Below, in pieces: positions 53,714-61,998 of a stretch of 64,000 nt of DNA. A model generated the notes under the pieces. It was not told the DNA's origin, made no database searches, and saw only the letters and a list, made by a program, of their open reading frames with translations. Location: assembly GCF_003265305.2 (NCBI RefSeq), contig NZ_CP033459.1:248001-312000 (forward strand). The letters are read 5' to 3'. Numbering within the stretch: position 1 is the stretch's first letter; each line of letters begins with the position of its first letter. This DNA comes from Pseudoprevotella muciniphila. Lineage in GTDB: Bacteria > Bacteroidota > Bacteroidia > Bacteroidales > Bacteroidaceae. Both the position numbers and the translations under genes were made by a program.

Positions 53714-54955
53714 TTACTGATATGTTTCTACTTCTGTTTTTGCAGTTCTGTTCGTCGTGGCTTTGTATGTAATGCTCTTGATATTGCCAAAAAGTTTCAC
53801 GAGGGTGGGGTGTTTCTCCTGCAATGCCTTGTTGTTCTGAAGCGGCAGGAAGTTGAGATGAAAATAGAACTTCAGACCTTTTGCCTGCTCTGAAATTTTC
53901 GCCCCATCAAATGCTGCTTCGGAAAGTTTTTTCTTCGACTCAATGACAACAGGTGAGCCTTCTTTCGTCTTCCCTGTGAGCAAACATGCTGCATGGAGAT
54001 TTTCATCAATGTTTTCTATGCAGAAAGAATAGCCCCCTGTCATTTCTTTTATCTTTTGCTTGACATTCGTGCTGTCGTTGAAAGACGCAAAGAGCATCTG
54101 CATCGTATTGTCCTTGTTGATGATTTTTGAGAGTTGCCCGTATTCTGCATTTCCAGCCATGAAGAGCAAATTGTTACAGCCCACGCCTTCGGGTTCTACA
54201 GTTGAGATTTGTGTGTTCTTTTTTTCTGCAGTGTTCATTATGCGTAGAATATCTTCGTCTTCACTGGTGATGTTACAATCTGCCAACCATTTTCCGCCTT
54301 CATTCTTCGCGTTTGCATATATCAGCACTTTTTCTGCTTCACAGGTGTCAGGAATACACATTTTGAAAGGCAGGTTGTATGGCATGGGAATGACTTCAAG
54401 TTTTGAAAACAGGCGAATATCTCCATCTGAAGCCATCATCTGTTTGTAGCGGTCAGTATGCCCAAACCCTTCGTCTGCCGATGCATCGAGCATTATCGAC
54501 AATGTCCGCCTGATATGTGCCTGATCTTCAATCGTGCTCGGACCAAGTGCCAGAAAAACATCATCAGTCCAACACAACTGCCAGGCGTCGCCAAACCACA
54601 GCCACTGCGCACCATCACCTTTTTCTATTTTCTGATTCGGAAAAGACTGTGCCACTTTGTCTTTATTATCCACCTTAATCGCCATGCCGTAGTATTCGTT
54701 CGGTGTAATAAATACATAGGATGGCTCTGTGAAGTCCAGGCCTTCCACATTGAGATTTACGATGTCTCTCATCAGTTGCTGAAGCGCTTCACCAGTTTCT
54801 TCATTCGAGGGTGTTATCACGACGACAGCCTTCGATTTGGCAGGTATATGGTCGATGACATCCTTATTGCGTATCAACAAAAAAGCAAGAAGCCCCGCAA
54901 CTATTGCTGCAAGGACAATGCAAATAACTGTTATATACTTCTTTTTCTTTGTCAT
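53714..54955 (-). CDS. Membrane-anchored protein, DUF4836-like, unknown function
   Basis: A 413-residue protein from ATG 54955, whose ATGA overlaps the rsmE stop (translational coupling). A single N-terminal membrane segment (YITVICIVLAAIVAGLLAFLLI) follows a Lys-rich start. The extracytoplasmic part begins IPAKSKAVVVITPS and has repeated alpha/beta texture with AWQLCWTDDVFLALGPS and YGQLSKIINKDNT, resembling DUF4836 proteins of Bacteroidetes (tentative). It sits directly before the ABC ATPase and permease genes, so it may be the exporter's accessory periplasmic protein (inference). Confidence 0.6.
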   Translation of the reverse strand: MTKKKKYITVICIVLAAIVAGLLAFLLIRNKDVIDHIPAKSKAVVVITPSNEETGEALQQLMRDIVNLNVEGLDFTEPSYVFITPNEYYGMAIKVDNKDKVAQSFPNQKIEKGDGAQWLWFGDAWQLCWTDDVFLALGPSTIEDQAHIRRTLSIMLDASADEGFGHTDRYKQMMASDGDIRLFSKLEVIPMPYNLPFKMCIPDTCEAEKVLIYANAKNEGGKWLADCNITSEDEDILRIMNTAEKKNTQISTVEPEGVGCNNLLFMAGNAEYGQLSKIINKDNTMQMLFASFNDSTNVKQKIKEMTGGYSFCIENIDENLHAACLLTGKTKEGSPVVIESKKKLSEAAFDGAKISEQAKGLKFYFHLNFLPLQNNKALQEKHPTLVKLFGNIKSITYKATTNRTAKTEVETYQ

Positions 54956-55704
54956 TGGCTTATTCTTTTCTTCATCCACATCATGAAAACTGCAGCCACT
55001 CCTGCTGTTTCCGTGCGCAAACGGCTCTCACCGAGACTGACACTTCTGAATCCAGCCTTATTTGCAAGTTCCACCTCTTCGAGTGTGAAATCGCCTTCAG
55101 GCCCTATAAGGACCAACGATGGCACGTCTGGCGACACTACGTCGTATAAGAAAGGGCTTGGTGTACTGCCGCCTTCGGAAATCAAAGAACCGCTGCCATT
55201 TCCATAGCAGTGAGCAATGAATTTTTCGCCATCAAATTGTTGATTTATGAACGACTTAAATGCAGTGATGTCATGAATTTCGGGTTTGAAAGCCTTGTGG
55301 CTTTGCTTCATGGCAGAAATTGCGGTCTTGTTGATGCGTTCCGTCTTTATGACACGTCGGTCGGAGTTGGTACTATCTAAAAATGTAAGACTGTCAAAGC
55401 CTATTTCCGTACACTTTTCTGTCATCCACTCCATTCTGTCCATCATTTTTGTCGGAGCAACAGCGAGATGCACTCCACTATACCATGAAGGCTCCACTTC
55501 TGTTCGTTCGTTTATTTCAATTTGACATGATTTCTTGTTGCACGATACGATGTTTGCTGAAAACAATTTTCCTCTGCCGTCTGTTACCTTTATCTCATCA
55601 CCAACTCCCATGCGCAGCACACGTATGGCATGTGCTGCTTCTTCATCAGGCAAGGAAAGTGTTTCCTCAATATCGGGAGAATAGAACAGGTGTATTTCTT
55701 TCAA
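54952..55704 (-). CDS. rsmE: 16S rRNA m3U1498 methyltransferase RsmE
   Basis: A 250-residue SPOUT methyltransferase. An N-terminal PUA-like domain (HAIRVLRMGVGDEIKVTDG) precedes the knot with PTKMMDRMEWMTEKCTEIGFD, LIGPEGDFTLEEVE and LGESRLRTETAGVAA, which binds S-adenosylmethionine. RsmE methylates U1498 in the 30S decoding region. It lies 29 bp after the DUF151 gene and overlaps the next gene by four bases. Confidence 0.94.
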   Translation of the reverse strand: MKEIHLFYSPDIEETLSLPDEEAAHAIRVLRMGVGDEIKVTDGRGKLFSANIVSCNKKSCQIEINERTEVEPSWYSGVHLAVAPTKMMDRMEWMTEKCTEIGFDSLTFLDSTNSDRRVIKTERINKTAISAMKQSHKAFKPEIHDITAFKSFINQQFDGEKFIAHCYGNGSGSLISEGGSTPSPFLYDVVSPDVPSLVLIGPEGDFTLEEVELANKAGFRSVSLGESRLRTETAGVAAVFMMWMKKRISQ

Positions 55705-55733
55705 ATCTTCTGATTGCTTGTAATGTTGATGAT

Positions 55734-56315
55734 TCAGTTTGACGACTCCAGATGCAAATCTTTCCTGCGTGCTATTTCGTCGCGGAGCAGACTTGCCAAT
55801 TCAAAGTTGTCTTCCTTAACAGCCATTTGAAGTGCATCGCCGAGCAACTTGTCGGTCATGGAACTGATGGGGAAAGACACCTGTCCTTCGGTTCCTGTCT
55901 GTCGGTTTGCCAGACGGCTAAATACAATTTCCGGCAACCGTAATGGCACATCTTCAGACAACGAGGCTGTCACACCGGTCGCTAAGTCCGTCTCGAGAGT
56001 TTTTGTGGTTATGCCATTTTGGCAAAGTATCAATGTGGAAACCATGCTTCCGCCAGTAGGTGGCTGATGAAGGATTACATAGTCCAACTTTATGTCAAAT
56101 ACAGACGCAATTTCTTTGGCTAAGTTGTTTTTGGGCTTATTTCCGCGGAACACACTGCGAAGCATGACAAAAGTCTCCTTGTCTATCAAGACAGGAATGC
56201 AGCGGTTACCATCCTTTTCTTTAAGAATCAAGATGAATACATCCTCGAATTTCATCCCTCGAGTAAGACCGATGGGTACTATGTCAACGAAATCTTCTTT
56301 CATGCCTGTTGTCAT
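55734..56315 (-). CDS. Bifunctional nuclease (DUF151) family protein with UVR domain
   Basis: A 193-residue protein. The N-terminal part (about 1-135) matches DUF151/BFN, with FILILKEKDGNRCIPVLI and the acidic end VPLRLPEIVFSRL. The C-terminal part (about 150-190) is a UvrB/UvrC-type helical motif: LGDALQMAVKEDNFELASLLRDEIARRKDL, thought to mediate protein contacts. Some family members are nucleases; activity here is unproven. It is the first gene of the nine-gene minus-strand run and starts 203 bp from the divergent glucosaminidase gene. Confidence 0.8.
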   Translation of the reverse strand: MTTGMKEDFVDIVPIGLTRGMKFEDVFILILKEKDGNRCIPVLIDKETFVMLRSVFRGNKPKNNLAKEIASVFDIKLDYVILHQPPTGGSMVSTLILCQNGITTKTLETDLATGVTASLSEDVPLRLPEIVFSRLANRQTGTEGQVSFPISSMTDKLLGDALQMAVKEDNFELASLLRDEIARRKDLHLESSN

Positions 56316-56518
56316 TCTTGATGCAAATTTAATAAGTGAAATGCAATATCTAAAACTTTTGCATGTAATAATTCTCGTTAAAATTGTTTAATATTTCAAT
56401 GTTGTAGGATTTGATTAAATTTTTTGCATATAAATCACGTATTATATCTCATATTCACTGAATAATTGGTCAAACCATATTTATTTCCTATCTTCGCATC
56501 AGAAAAAGGTTAAATAAA

Positions 56519-57490
56519 ATGTTTAAAATGAGGTTATATATCGTTATAGCAGCCTTCTTTGCCGTGTTGCATCTTGATGCTCAACAGAGTCAGGACTATC
56601 TGATGTATATAGAGCAATATAAGGATGCAGCGGTAGAACAGATGGAGAAACATGGCGTTCCTGCCAGCATAACGTTGGCGCAAGGCATTCTGGAGAGTGC
56701 CGCAGGCAAGAGCATGCTGGCAGTTAAGGCAAACAACCACTTCGGAATTAAGACAGGCGGCACTTGGAATGGTCCATACGTTTGTAAAGACGATGATGAA
56801 AAACAGGAGAAGTTCAGAAAATATGGTTCTGTACAGGAATCTTACGAAGATCACTCCGTGTTTCTTAAGAAACCCAGATATGCATCGCTTTTCAAACTCG
56901 AAAAGACGGACTACAGAGGTTGGGCAAACGGACTGAAAATGGCTGGCTATGCCACTAATCCTCAATATGCCAACAAACTGATAAACCTCATTGAAACATA
57001 CGAACTATGGCGTTACGACTCAAAAGACGGGAGAACATCACATCATCTGGCTCAGCATGAAGAAAAGCCCCGTCATCACGTCAGGAGCCATCAACCCAAG
57101 CCGCGACAGGAAGTCAAGCATGTTGTTCGTGTTGCAGAGCCTTCTTCGAATGTAATGAAACGCTGCAATGGTGTCTATTATGTTGTGGCAGGAGAGGGTG
57201 ATACGTATGCATCAATATCTGAAAAATGGAAGGTCAGTGAAAAGCATTTAAGAAGATACAACGATGTTGACGAAAGTTACAGATTAACAAAAGGCGACGT
57301 GGTTTTCCTGCAGAAGAAAAAAATGTCTGCAAGCGAGACATCAAAAAGTGATTTCCACAAAGTATTGGCAGGCGAATCGCTCTATTCTATCTCACAAAAA
57401 TATGGCATCCAACTTAAAGCCCTATACAAAAAGAATCAGTTGAAGCGAAACTATATGATAAAAGTGGGCGATTTTTTGAAAATAAGGTAA
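56519..57490 (+). CDS. Exported glucosaminidase with two LysM domains
   Basis: A 323-residue protein with a signal peptide (about 1-21, AVLHLDAQ), a GH73-type glucosaminidase domain (about 25-165; ITLAQGILESAAGKSMLAVKANNHFGIK carries the catalytic Glu) and two LysM modules (about 217-260, YVVAGEGDTYASISEKW, and 280-323, HKVLAGESLYSISQKYG). These bind peptidoglycan, so the enzyme probably cleaves between GlcNAc and MurNAc in the periplasm during wall remodelling. A His/Arg/Pro-rich linker joins the parts. TATCTTCG at 56490-56497 could be its -7 box. Confidence 0.87.
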   Translation: MFKMRLYIVIAAFFAVLHLDAQQSQDYLMYIEQYKDAAVEQMEKHGVPASITLAQGILESAAGKSMLAVKANNHFGIKTGGTWNGPYVCKDDDEKQEKFRKYGSVQESYEDHSVFLKKPRYASLFKLEKTDYRGWANGLKMAGYATNPQYANKLINLIETYELWRYDSKDGRTSHHLAQHEEKPRHHVRSHQPKPRQEVKHVVRVAEPSSNVMKRCNGVYYVVAGEGDTYASISEKWKVSEKHLRRYNDVDESYRLTKGDVVFLQKKKMSASETSKSDFHKVLAGESLYSISQKYGIQLKALYKKNQLKRNYMIKVGDFLKIR

Positions 57491-57626
57491 TGAAATTGTA
57501 AAAATGAGTTAAAAAAATAACTTTTTTGCGTTTTTTTTGAAAACTCGATTTTACTTTTCGGTGTTAAAACTATCTTTGCATATAGAAGCAATTGCAAAAT
57601 TTCAGAAAACTAAAACAAACAGAAAT

Positions 57627-58553
57627 ATGAAAAGATCATTATTTATCTTGTTGGCAGCAGGTTTTGGAACACTTGCCAACTATGCGCAGGACGATGACAT
57701 CTATTTCGTTCCTTCGCAAGACAGCGAAAGTGCTGAAGTAAGCCGTTCGTACAACTATGACGACGGTTCGTCCTATACAGACATCGACGAAAGCGAGTCC
57801 TTCAGCGATTACGACAACTGGGCGGAAGGACGTACCGACTACAGAGATGTGGACGAGTACAACCGCAGGGGTAACACCAAGTTCTACTCAGAATATTCGG
57901 CTGTTGACACCACAAAGACAGGCGACGACGTGTATGATAACGATTTTGACGAAACATGCACCAGTCGTCTTGTGCGTTTCCACTCACCACGCATTGGTGT
58001 TTACGTAAGCAGTCCTTACTACGGCTACTACGGATGCTTTGACCCATGGTATGACTGGTACGATCCTTGGTACTACAGCGGATGGTATGGCTATCGTTGG
58101 TATCGTCCTTGGGGATGGTACAGCAGTTGGTATGGCTGGAGTCGTCCATATTACGGCTGGTATGGCTATAGAGGCCGTCCTTACGCCGGATATCGTGGCA
58201 GACCGGGTTATCGCGGTGGCTATACTGGTCCGCGCAGCGGATGGGGACGTGGCAATGGTCGCACATATCGTGGCGGATTTGCAGGACGCAGAGAAGCGTA
58301 TAACGGCAGAACTCTCGGTAACCCTTCATCACGTATGAGCGGACGCCCATCAGCAAGACAAGGTGCCCCAAGCTCACCTTCCAACAGAGGCTTTGGATCT
58401 CAGAGAACCGCGCCATCACGCAGCTATAGCTCACCAAGCCGCTCAGGAAGCTTCAGCAGCGGACGCTCAGGAGGTTTTGGCGGTGGTGCTCGTTCAGGTG
58501 GCTTCGGCGGTGGCGGCGGAAGGTCCATGGGAGGACATGGCGGTCGCAGATAA
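57627..58553 (+). CDS. Secreted low-complexity protein: acidic N-terminal part, Tyr/Trp/Gly-rich middle, Arg/Gly/Ser-rich tail
   Basis: A 308-residue protein from ATG 57627 with a signal peptide (MKRSLFILLAAGFGTLANYA). Residues 22-110 are acidic (many Asp, Glu, Ser, Tyr). Residues 129-190 are dense in Tyr, Trp, Gly and Pro (SPYYGYYG, WYDPWYYSGWYGYRWYRPWG). Residues 190-308 are an Arg-Gly-Ser tail ending GGGGGRSMGGHGGRR. Only two Cys occur (111 and 137). No catalytic domain is visible. The opposed charges and aromatic repeats resemble self-assembling or amyloid-like proteins. Possibly an extracellular structural or adhesive protein; function unknown. Confidence 0.6.
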   Translation: MKRSLFILLAAGFGTLANYAQDDDIYFVPSQDSESAEVSRSYNYDDGSSYTDIDESESFSDYDNWAEGRTDYRDVDEYNRRGNTKFYSEYSAVDTTKTGDDVYDNDFDETCTSRLVRFHSPRIGVYVSSPYYGYYGCFDPWYDWYDPWYYSGWYGYRWYRPWGWYSSWYGWSRPYYGWYGYRGRPYAGYRGRPGYRGGYTGPRSGWGRGNGRTYRGGFAGRREAYNGRTLGNPSSRMSGRPSARQGAPSSPSNRGFGSQRTAPSRSYSSPSRSGSFSSGRSGGFGGGARSGGFGGGGGRSMGGHGGRR

Positions 58554-58571
58554 TAATTGAATAATATTGAA

Positions 58572-58607
58572 TATAGTGTTCTTGCAGTTCGCTGCAAGAA
58601 CACTATA
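58572..58607. terminator. 16-bp perfect hairpin with UUCG loop
   Basis: TATAGTGTTCTTGCAG and its perfect complement CTGCAAGAACACTATA flank a TTCG tetraloop, one of the most stable RNA hairpins. It lies 18 bp after the low-complexity gene. No U-tract follows on the plus strand (an A-rich array does), so it may protect the 3' end rather than terminate. Confidence 0.75.
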
Positions 58608-58649
58608 AAAACTAAAACTAAAACTTAAACTAAAACTTAAACTTAAACA
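58608..58649. repeat. Tandem array of a 6-bp unit (AAAACT/TAAACT)
   Basis: Seven contiguous hexamers: AAAACT three times, TAAACT, AAAACT, TAAACT, TAAACA. It ends 21 bp before the FadL-like gene start. Confidence 0.9.
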
Positions 58650-58670
58650 AACTAAACTATACATAATATT

Positions 58671-60167
58671 ATGAAATTAAGACTCCTCACATTATCAGGT
58701 GCGCTTCTCGCCTTGATGCCTGTCATAGCACAGGACGTATATGAAGTTGAGTCCTTGTCAAGTCAGGACCTGAATGGTACAGCGAGATATGTAGGTATGG
58801 GTGGTGCCATGAATGCTCTTGGTGCCGACCTTTCAACGATTGGTTCCAACCCGGCAGGTATCGGTATGTACCGCCGCAACGATGTGGCTGTTACAGGTAG
58901 CATAACTTCACAGCCCAACGGTGAGAAATTCCTTGACATCAACAAGGCGCGCACATCTTTCGACCAGGCTGGTATCGTTTTCAAGACCAACCTTGGTGGC
59001 AGCAGCCTAAAGTACATCAATTTTGGCTTTAACTATCAGAAGCGAAATAACTTCAAGAAGTATATAAACGTAGAGGGATCTACTGGTGGTGCTTCACAAA
59101 TGGATGAACTGACCGCTCTTGCACCATACGACAACTATCCTTATCTGCTTGATGCTGCATACGATGCAGGTGCATTTAATATAATAAACAATGGCGCTGC
59201 TGGCGAAGTTGTTTATACTCCTTCTTACAATGCCACAAACAACAAGATGAAGAAAGCACAGTGGGGTTATGTTTCTCAGTATGACTTCAACGTGTCAATG
59301 AACTTCAATCATCAAGTTTATGTGGGTGTAACTATGGGTGTTTATGACGTTGACAAACATAGCGGAACTGATTATTGGGAAGGCAATGCTGCAGACCCGA
59401 ATATCGGCTACTATATGAACAACGACGAGCGCCTCACCGGTACTGGATTTGATGTAAAAGCAGGTGTGATTGTTCGTCCGATAAAGGACAATCCTTTCCG
59501 TTTTGGTCTCTCTGTTGCTACACCGATCTGGTATGACCTGACATACGACGGCAATGCCTATGCAGAATACACAAACGATAATTGGGCAACAAACGGGGCA
59601 GGCGAAAAGTATTCAGCGCCTTTCGATTATAAGATACGTACACCCTGGAAATTTAACGTCAGTGCCGCTACAACTATAGGAAAGATTGCTGCCATCGATG
59701 CAGAATACGAATACAGCGACTATAGTACGGCAAACGTAAGTTATCCTGATGGTTGGGATAGATGGAACAATGTGAAAGATCAATACCTCAAAGAAGAAAT
59801 CAAGCACAACCTGAAAGGAGTAAGTACAGTAAGAGTGGGTGCTGAAGTGAACTTCCTGCCTAATTGCTTCGTACGCGCAGGTTATAACTACGTTTCTTCA
59901 CCTTTCGAGGACAATGCTTCGAGAAATCTTAACATTGACGGCCCCGCACCTACAGGTGCTGTAGGAACAGAATATGTCAACCTCGGTGCCATCAACCGTC
60001 TGACGGTTGGTCTTGGCTATCGTGTGAAGGGTTTCTACATGGACGCTGCATATCAATACCAGAATCAGGAAGGCAAGGTATATGGTTTCCAGTCAGCCAA
60101 CCTGCCGGAACAGAAGTTTGCCCTCAATCGCAACAATTTCATGCTGACATTGGGTTATAAATTCTAA
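58671..60167 (+). CDS. Outer-membrane FadL/TodX-like transport protein
   Basis: A 498-residue protein with a signal peptide (about 1-20, LMPVIAQ). The mature N-terminus LNGTARYVGMGGAMNALGADLSTIGSNPAGIG matches the FadL/OmpP1 hatch region (NPAG motif). Alternating beta-strands follow to a C-terminal LTLGYKF with terminal Phe, the barrel-assembly signal. FadL-type proteins carry hydrophobic compounds across the outer membrane; specificity here is unknown. A terminator at 60186-60225 follows. Confidence 0.85.
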   Translation: MKLRLLTLSGALLALMPVIAQDVYEVESLSSQDLNGTARYVGMGGAMNALGADLSTIGSNPAGIGMYRRNDVAVTGSITSQPNGEKFLDINKARTSFDQAGIVFKTNLGGSSLKYINFGFNYQKRNNFKKYINVEGSTGGASQMDELTALAPYDNYPYLLDAAYDAGAFNIINNGAAGEVVYTPSYNATNNKMKKAQWGYVSQYDFNVSMNFNHQVYVGVTMGVYDVDKHSGTDYWEGNAADPNIGYYMNNDERLTGTGFDVKAGVIVRPIKDNPFRFGLSVATPIWYDLTYDGNAYAEYTNDNWATNGAGEKYSAPFDYKIRTPWKFNVSAATTIGKIAAIDAEYEYSDYSTANVSYPDGWDRWNNVKDQYLKEEIKHNLKGVSTVRVGAEVNFLPNCFVRAGYNYVSSPFEDNASRNLNIDGPAPTGAVGTEYVNLGAINRLTVGLGYRVKGFYMDAAYQYQNQEGKVYGFQSANLPEQKFALNRNNFMLTLGYKF

Positions 60168-60185
60168 GCCATAAGCCTAATACTT

Positions 60186-60225
60186 ATAATTGCCAACTGC
60201 ATTCGTAAATGTGGTTGGCAATTAT
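60186..60225 (+). terminator. Intrinsic terminator after the FadL-like gene
   Basis: 12-bp stem ATAATTGCCAAC / GTTGGCAATTAT (60186-60197 and 60214-60225) with a short T-rich tail. Confidence 0.7.
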
Positions 60226-60268
60226 TTGTTAAGGGGTTTTTATAAATTTGGATTTAGTCCCAATCGTT

Positions 60269-61000
60269 TCAAATCAACTTCTTCTGTCCTTTATTCTTTG
60301 TAAACGAACTGTGTTGTATCGCGTGTTTCGGACAAACATGGTAACAGGCAGAGCAATCGGCACAATGGTGTAGCCATTTGGGAATGCCTTCATCGGTCAT
60401 TCTGACATTCTGAACCGGGCAAATGTCTGCGCATCTGTTGCAATGAATACAGGCCTTTGTATCTACCTTGAATCTTTTATCACCCGTAAGGCAATGATTG
60501 AACAAAGGCCGCAAGATATAACTCTTTATCCTTGGAAAACCTCCACGAACGACGTCTATAACTTCTTTACTATCCTTCAACCGCTCTGCAATAACCTGCA
60601 AACGAATGTGCGCATTTTCCATTTTCTTGGAAACAACATCCTGGCTGTCTGTATCAAAACCCGGCAAAGCAACATAAGTGTTTGGCATCTGTAGCGAATG
60701 ACAAGAATTCATCCTGCTATTCCGTTTACTGAAAAAATTGCGTAGTTCTACATCAGTCATGCCTATATCGTCACCACAAGTGAGAACAATGTCTATCTTT
60801 TGTGGCAGTTCGGCTGTTATAAGATATTGTTTCACCCATCTGGGCACACCCCATGCATAAACAGGAATAACGAGTATTTTGACTTTGATAAAGTCATCTG
60901 ATGCCACGGATGTGATGTTGACCACTTCCTGCTCTAAAAGAACTCCCAATTTCTGAGCGACCCACTTGCTGTTACCCGTGCCCGAAAAAAACGCAATCAT
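60269..61000 (-). CDS. EFR1 family ferredoxin: flavodoxin-like domain plus two [4Fe-4S] sites
   Basis: A 243-residue protein from ATG 61000 (MIAFFSGTGNSKWVAQKLG, the FMN-phosphate loop of flavodoxins). The flavodoxin-like domain covers about 1-150. Two ferredoxin clusters follow: CIHCNRCADICPVQNV and CADCSACYHVCPKHAI. Such proteins move electrons in anaerobes, though the partner is unknown. The in-frame extension upstream is hydrophobic and not conserved, so it is left out. It lies 23 bp downstream of ispE on the same strand. Confidence 0.85.
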   Translation of the reverse strand: MIAFFSGTGNSKWVAQKLGVLLEQEVVNITSVASDDFIKVKILVIPVYAWGVPRWVKQYLITAELPQKIDIVLTCGDDIGMTDVELRNFFSKRNSRMNSCHSLQMPNTYVALPGFDTDSQDVVSKKMENAHIRLQVIAERLKDSKEVIDVVRGGFPRIKSYILRPLFNHCLTGDKRFKVDTKACIHCNRCADICPVQNVRMTDEGIPKWLHHCADCSACYHVCPKHAIQHSSFTKNKGQKKLI

Positions 61001-61023
61001 TTCAAAGCCGAAAAAAATACTTA

Positions 61024-61866
61024 TTATCGTAATTGACTTTGATATACAAAACAATCGTTGAACACACGTTTAAGTCCTTCCTGCTTATGCCTGAAAAGTG
61101 CATAAACTGTGCTGCCGCTTCCACTCATGGAAGCGTATGTTGCCCCCATGTCGTATAAAGTTGACTTTATTGCTGCAATCTCAGGATGGAGGGCAAATAC
61201 GCTTGTTTCAAAGACGTTTCTTATCATGTCCTTCCAACTGTCAACCGGTAATTGCACGGCTTCTCTCAAGTCTATATCGCTCTTGTCCGGTTTTATTCCG
61301 GAATAAGCCTCCCGAGTAGAAACAAAAGTCTTTGGCTTGATAAGCACCAATACCCAGCCTTTGAGTGAAAAGTCTATGGGTGTCAGCATATCACCTATAC
61401 CTGTTGCAAAGGCAGGTGTTTTTTTTACGAAGAAGGGACAGTCTGCGCCAAAGTTGGACAATCGCTCTTCCATTTCTGCATCAGAGAGTCCGATGTTGAA
61501 CATCTCGTTCAATAATTTCATCATTTCTGCAGCATCACTACTGCCACCTCCTAAGCCTGCACCCATAGGAATGTGTTTGTCAAGATAGATGTTTACAGAA
61601 GGCAAGCCGAACTCTTCTCGAAGAGATTTATACACTTTCACTATCAGATTGTCTTCAGATTTGCCTTCTATCTTATAACCAGCCGTTTCCAAGACATACT
61701 CGCGTGAATCATCTATGGGGTCAACTTGCAGTGTGTCGCAGAGCGGGATAGGGTAGAAGATGGTTTCAAGGTTGTGGTAACCGTCATCTTTTTTGGCTGT
61801 AACGTAAAGACCGATATTTATTTTTGCCATTGCGTAGCGAGTGTGGCTTTCATTATTCAGTGGCAT
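61024..61866 (-). CDS. ispE: 4-diphosphocytidyl-2-C-methyl-D-erythritol kinase
   Basis: A 280-residue GHMP kinase. AKINIGLYVTAKKDDGYHNLETIFYP is at the N-terminus, the ATP loop PMGAGLGGGSSDAAEMMKLLN near residue 100 and the C-terminal SGSGSTVYALF. It phosphorylates CDP-methylerythritol in the MEP isoprenoid pathway, the same pathway as dxr at 28 kb. ATG at 61866 is used; Met13 (61830) is possible. A TAAATTTG box on the minus strand (complement of 61895-61902) supports the longer form. Confidence 0.94.
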   Translation of the reverse strand: MPLNNESHTRYAMAKINIGLYVTAKKDDGYHNLETIFYPIPLCDTLQVDPIDDSREYVLETAGYKIEGKSEDNLIVKVYKSLREEFGLPSVNIYLDKHIPMGAGLGGGSSDAAEMMKLLNEMFNIGLSDAEMEERLSNFGADCPFFVKKTPAFATGIGDMLTPIDFSLKGWVLVLIKPKTFVSTREAYSGIKPDKSDIDLREAVQLPVDSWKDMIRNVFETSVFALHPEIAAIKSTLYDMGATYASMSGSGSTVYALFRHKQEGLKRVFNDCFVYQSQLR

Positions 61867-61940
61867 AGTTGAAACATTTAATATTATCTTTTTGCAAATT
61901 TACAATAATAATGAATACGACAAGTCGGTCTGTAACGAAA

Positions 61941-61966
61941 AATCGCTGCGAAAGTTCGCAGCGATT
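61941..61966 (-). terminator. Intrinsic terminator of the GH57-like gene
   Basis: AATCGCTGCGAA and its complement TTCGCAGCGATT, separated by 2 nt (a 4-nt loop with an 11-bp stem is more realistic). On the minus strand it is followed by TTTTTCG. It lies 33 bp after the stop codon. Confidence 0.82.
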
Positions 61967-61998
61967 GGGAAGATTATCAGATTGACTTTTACGTCAAA

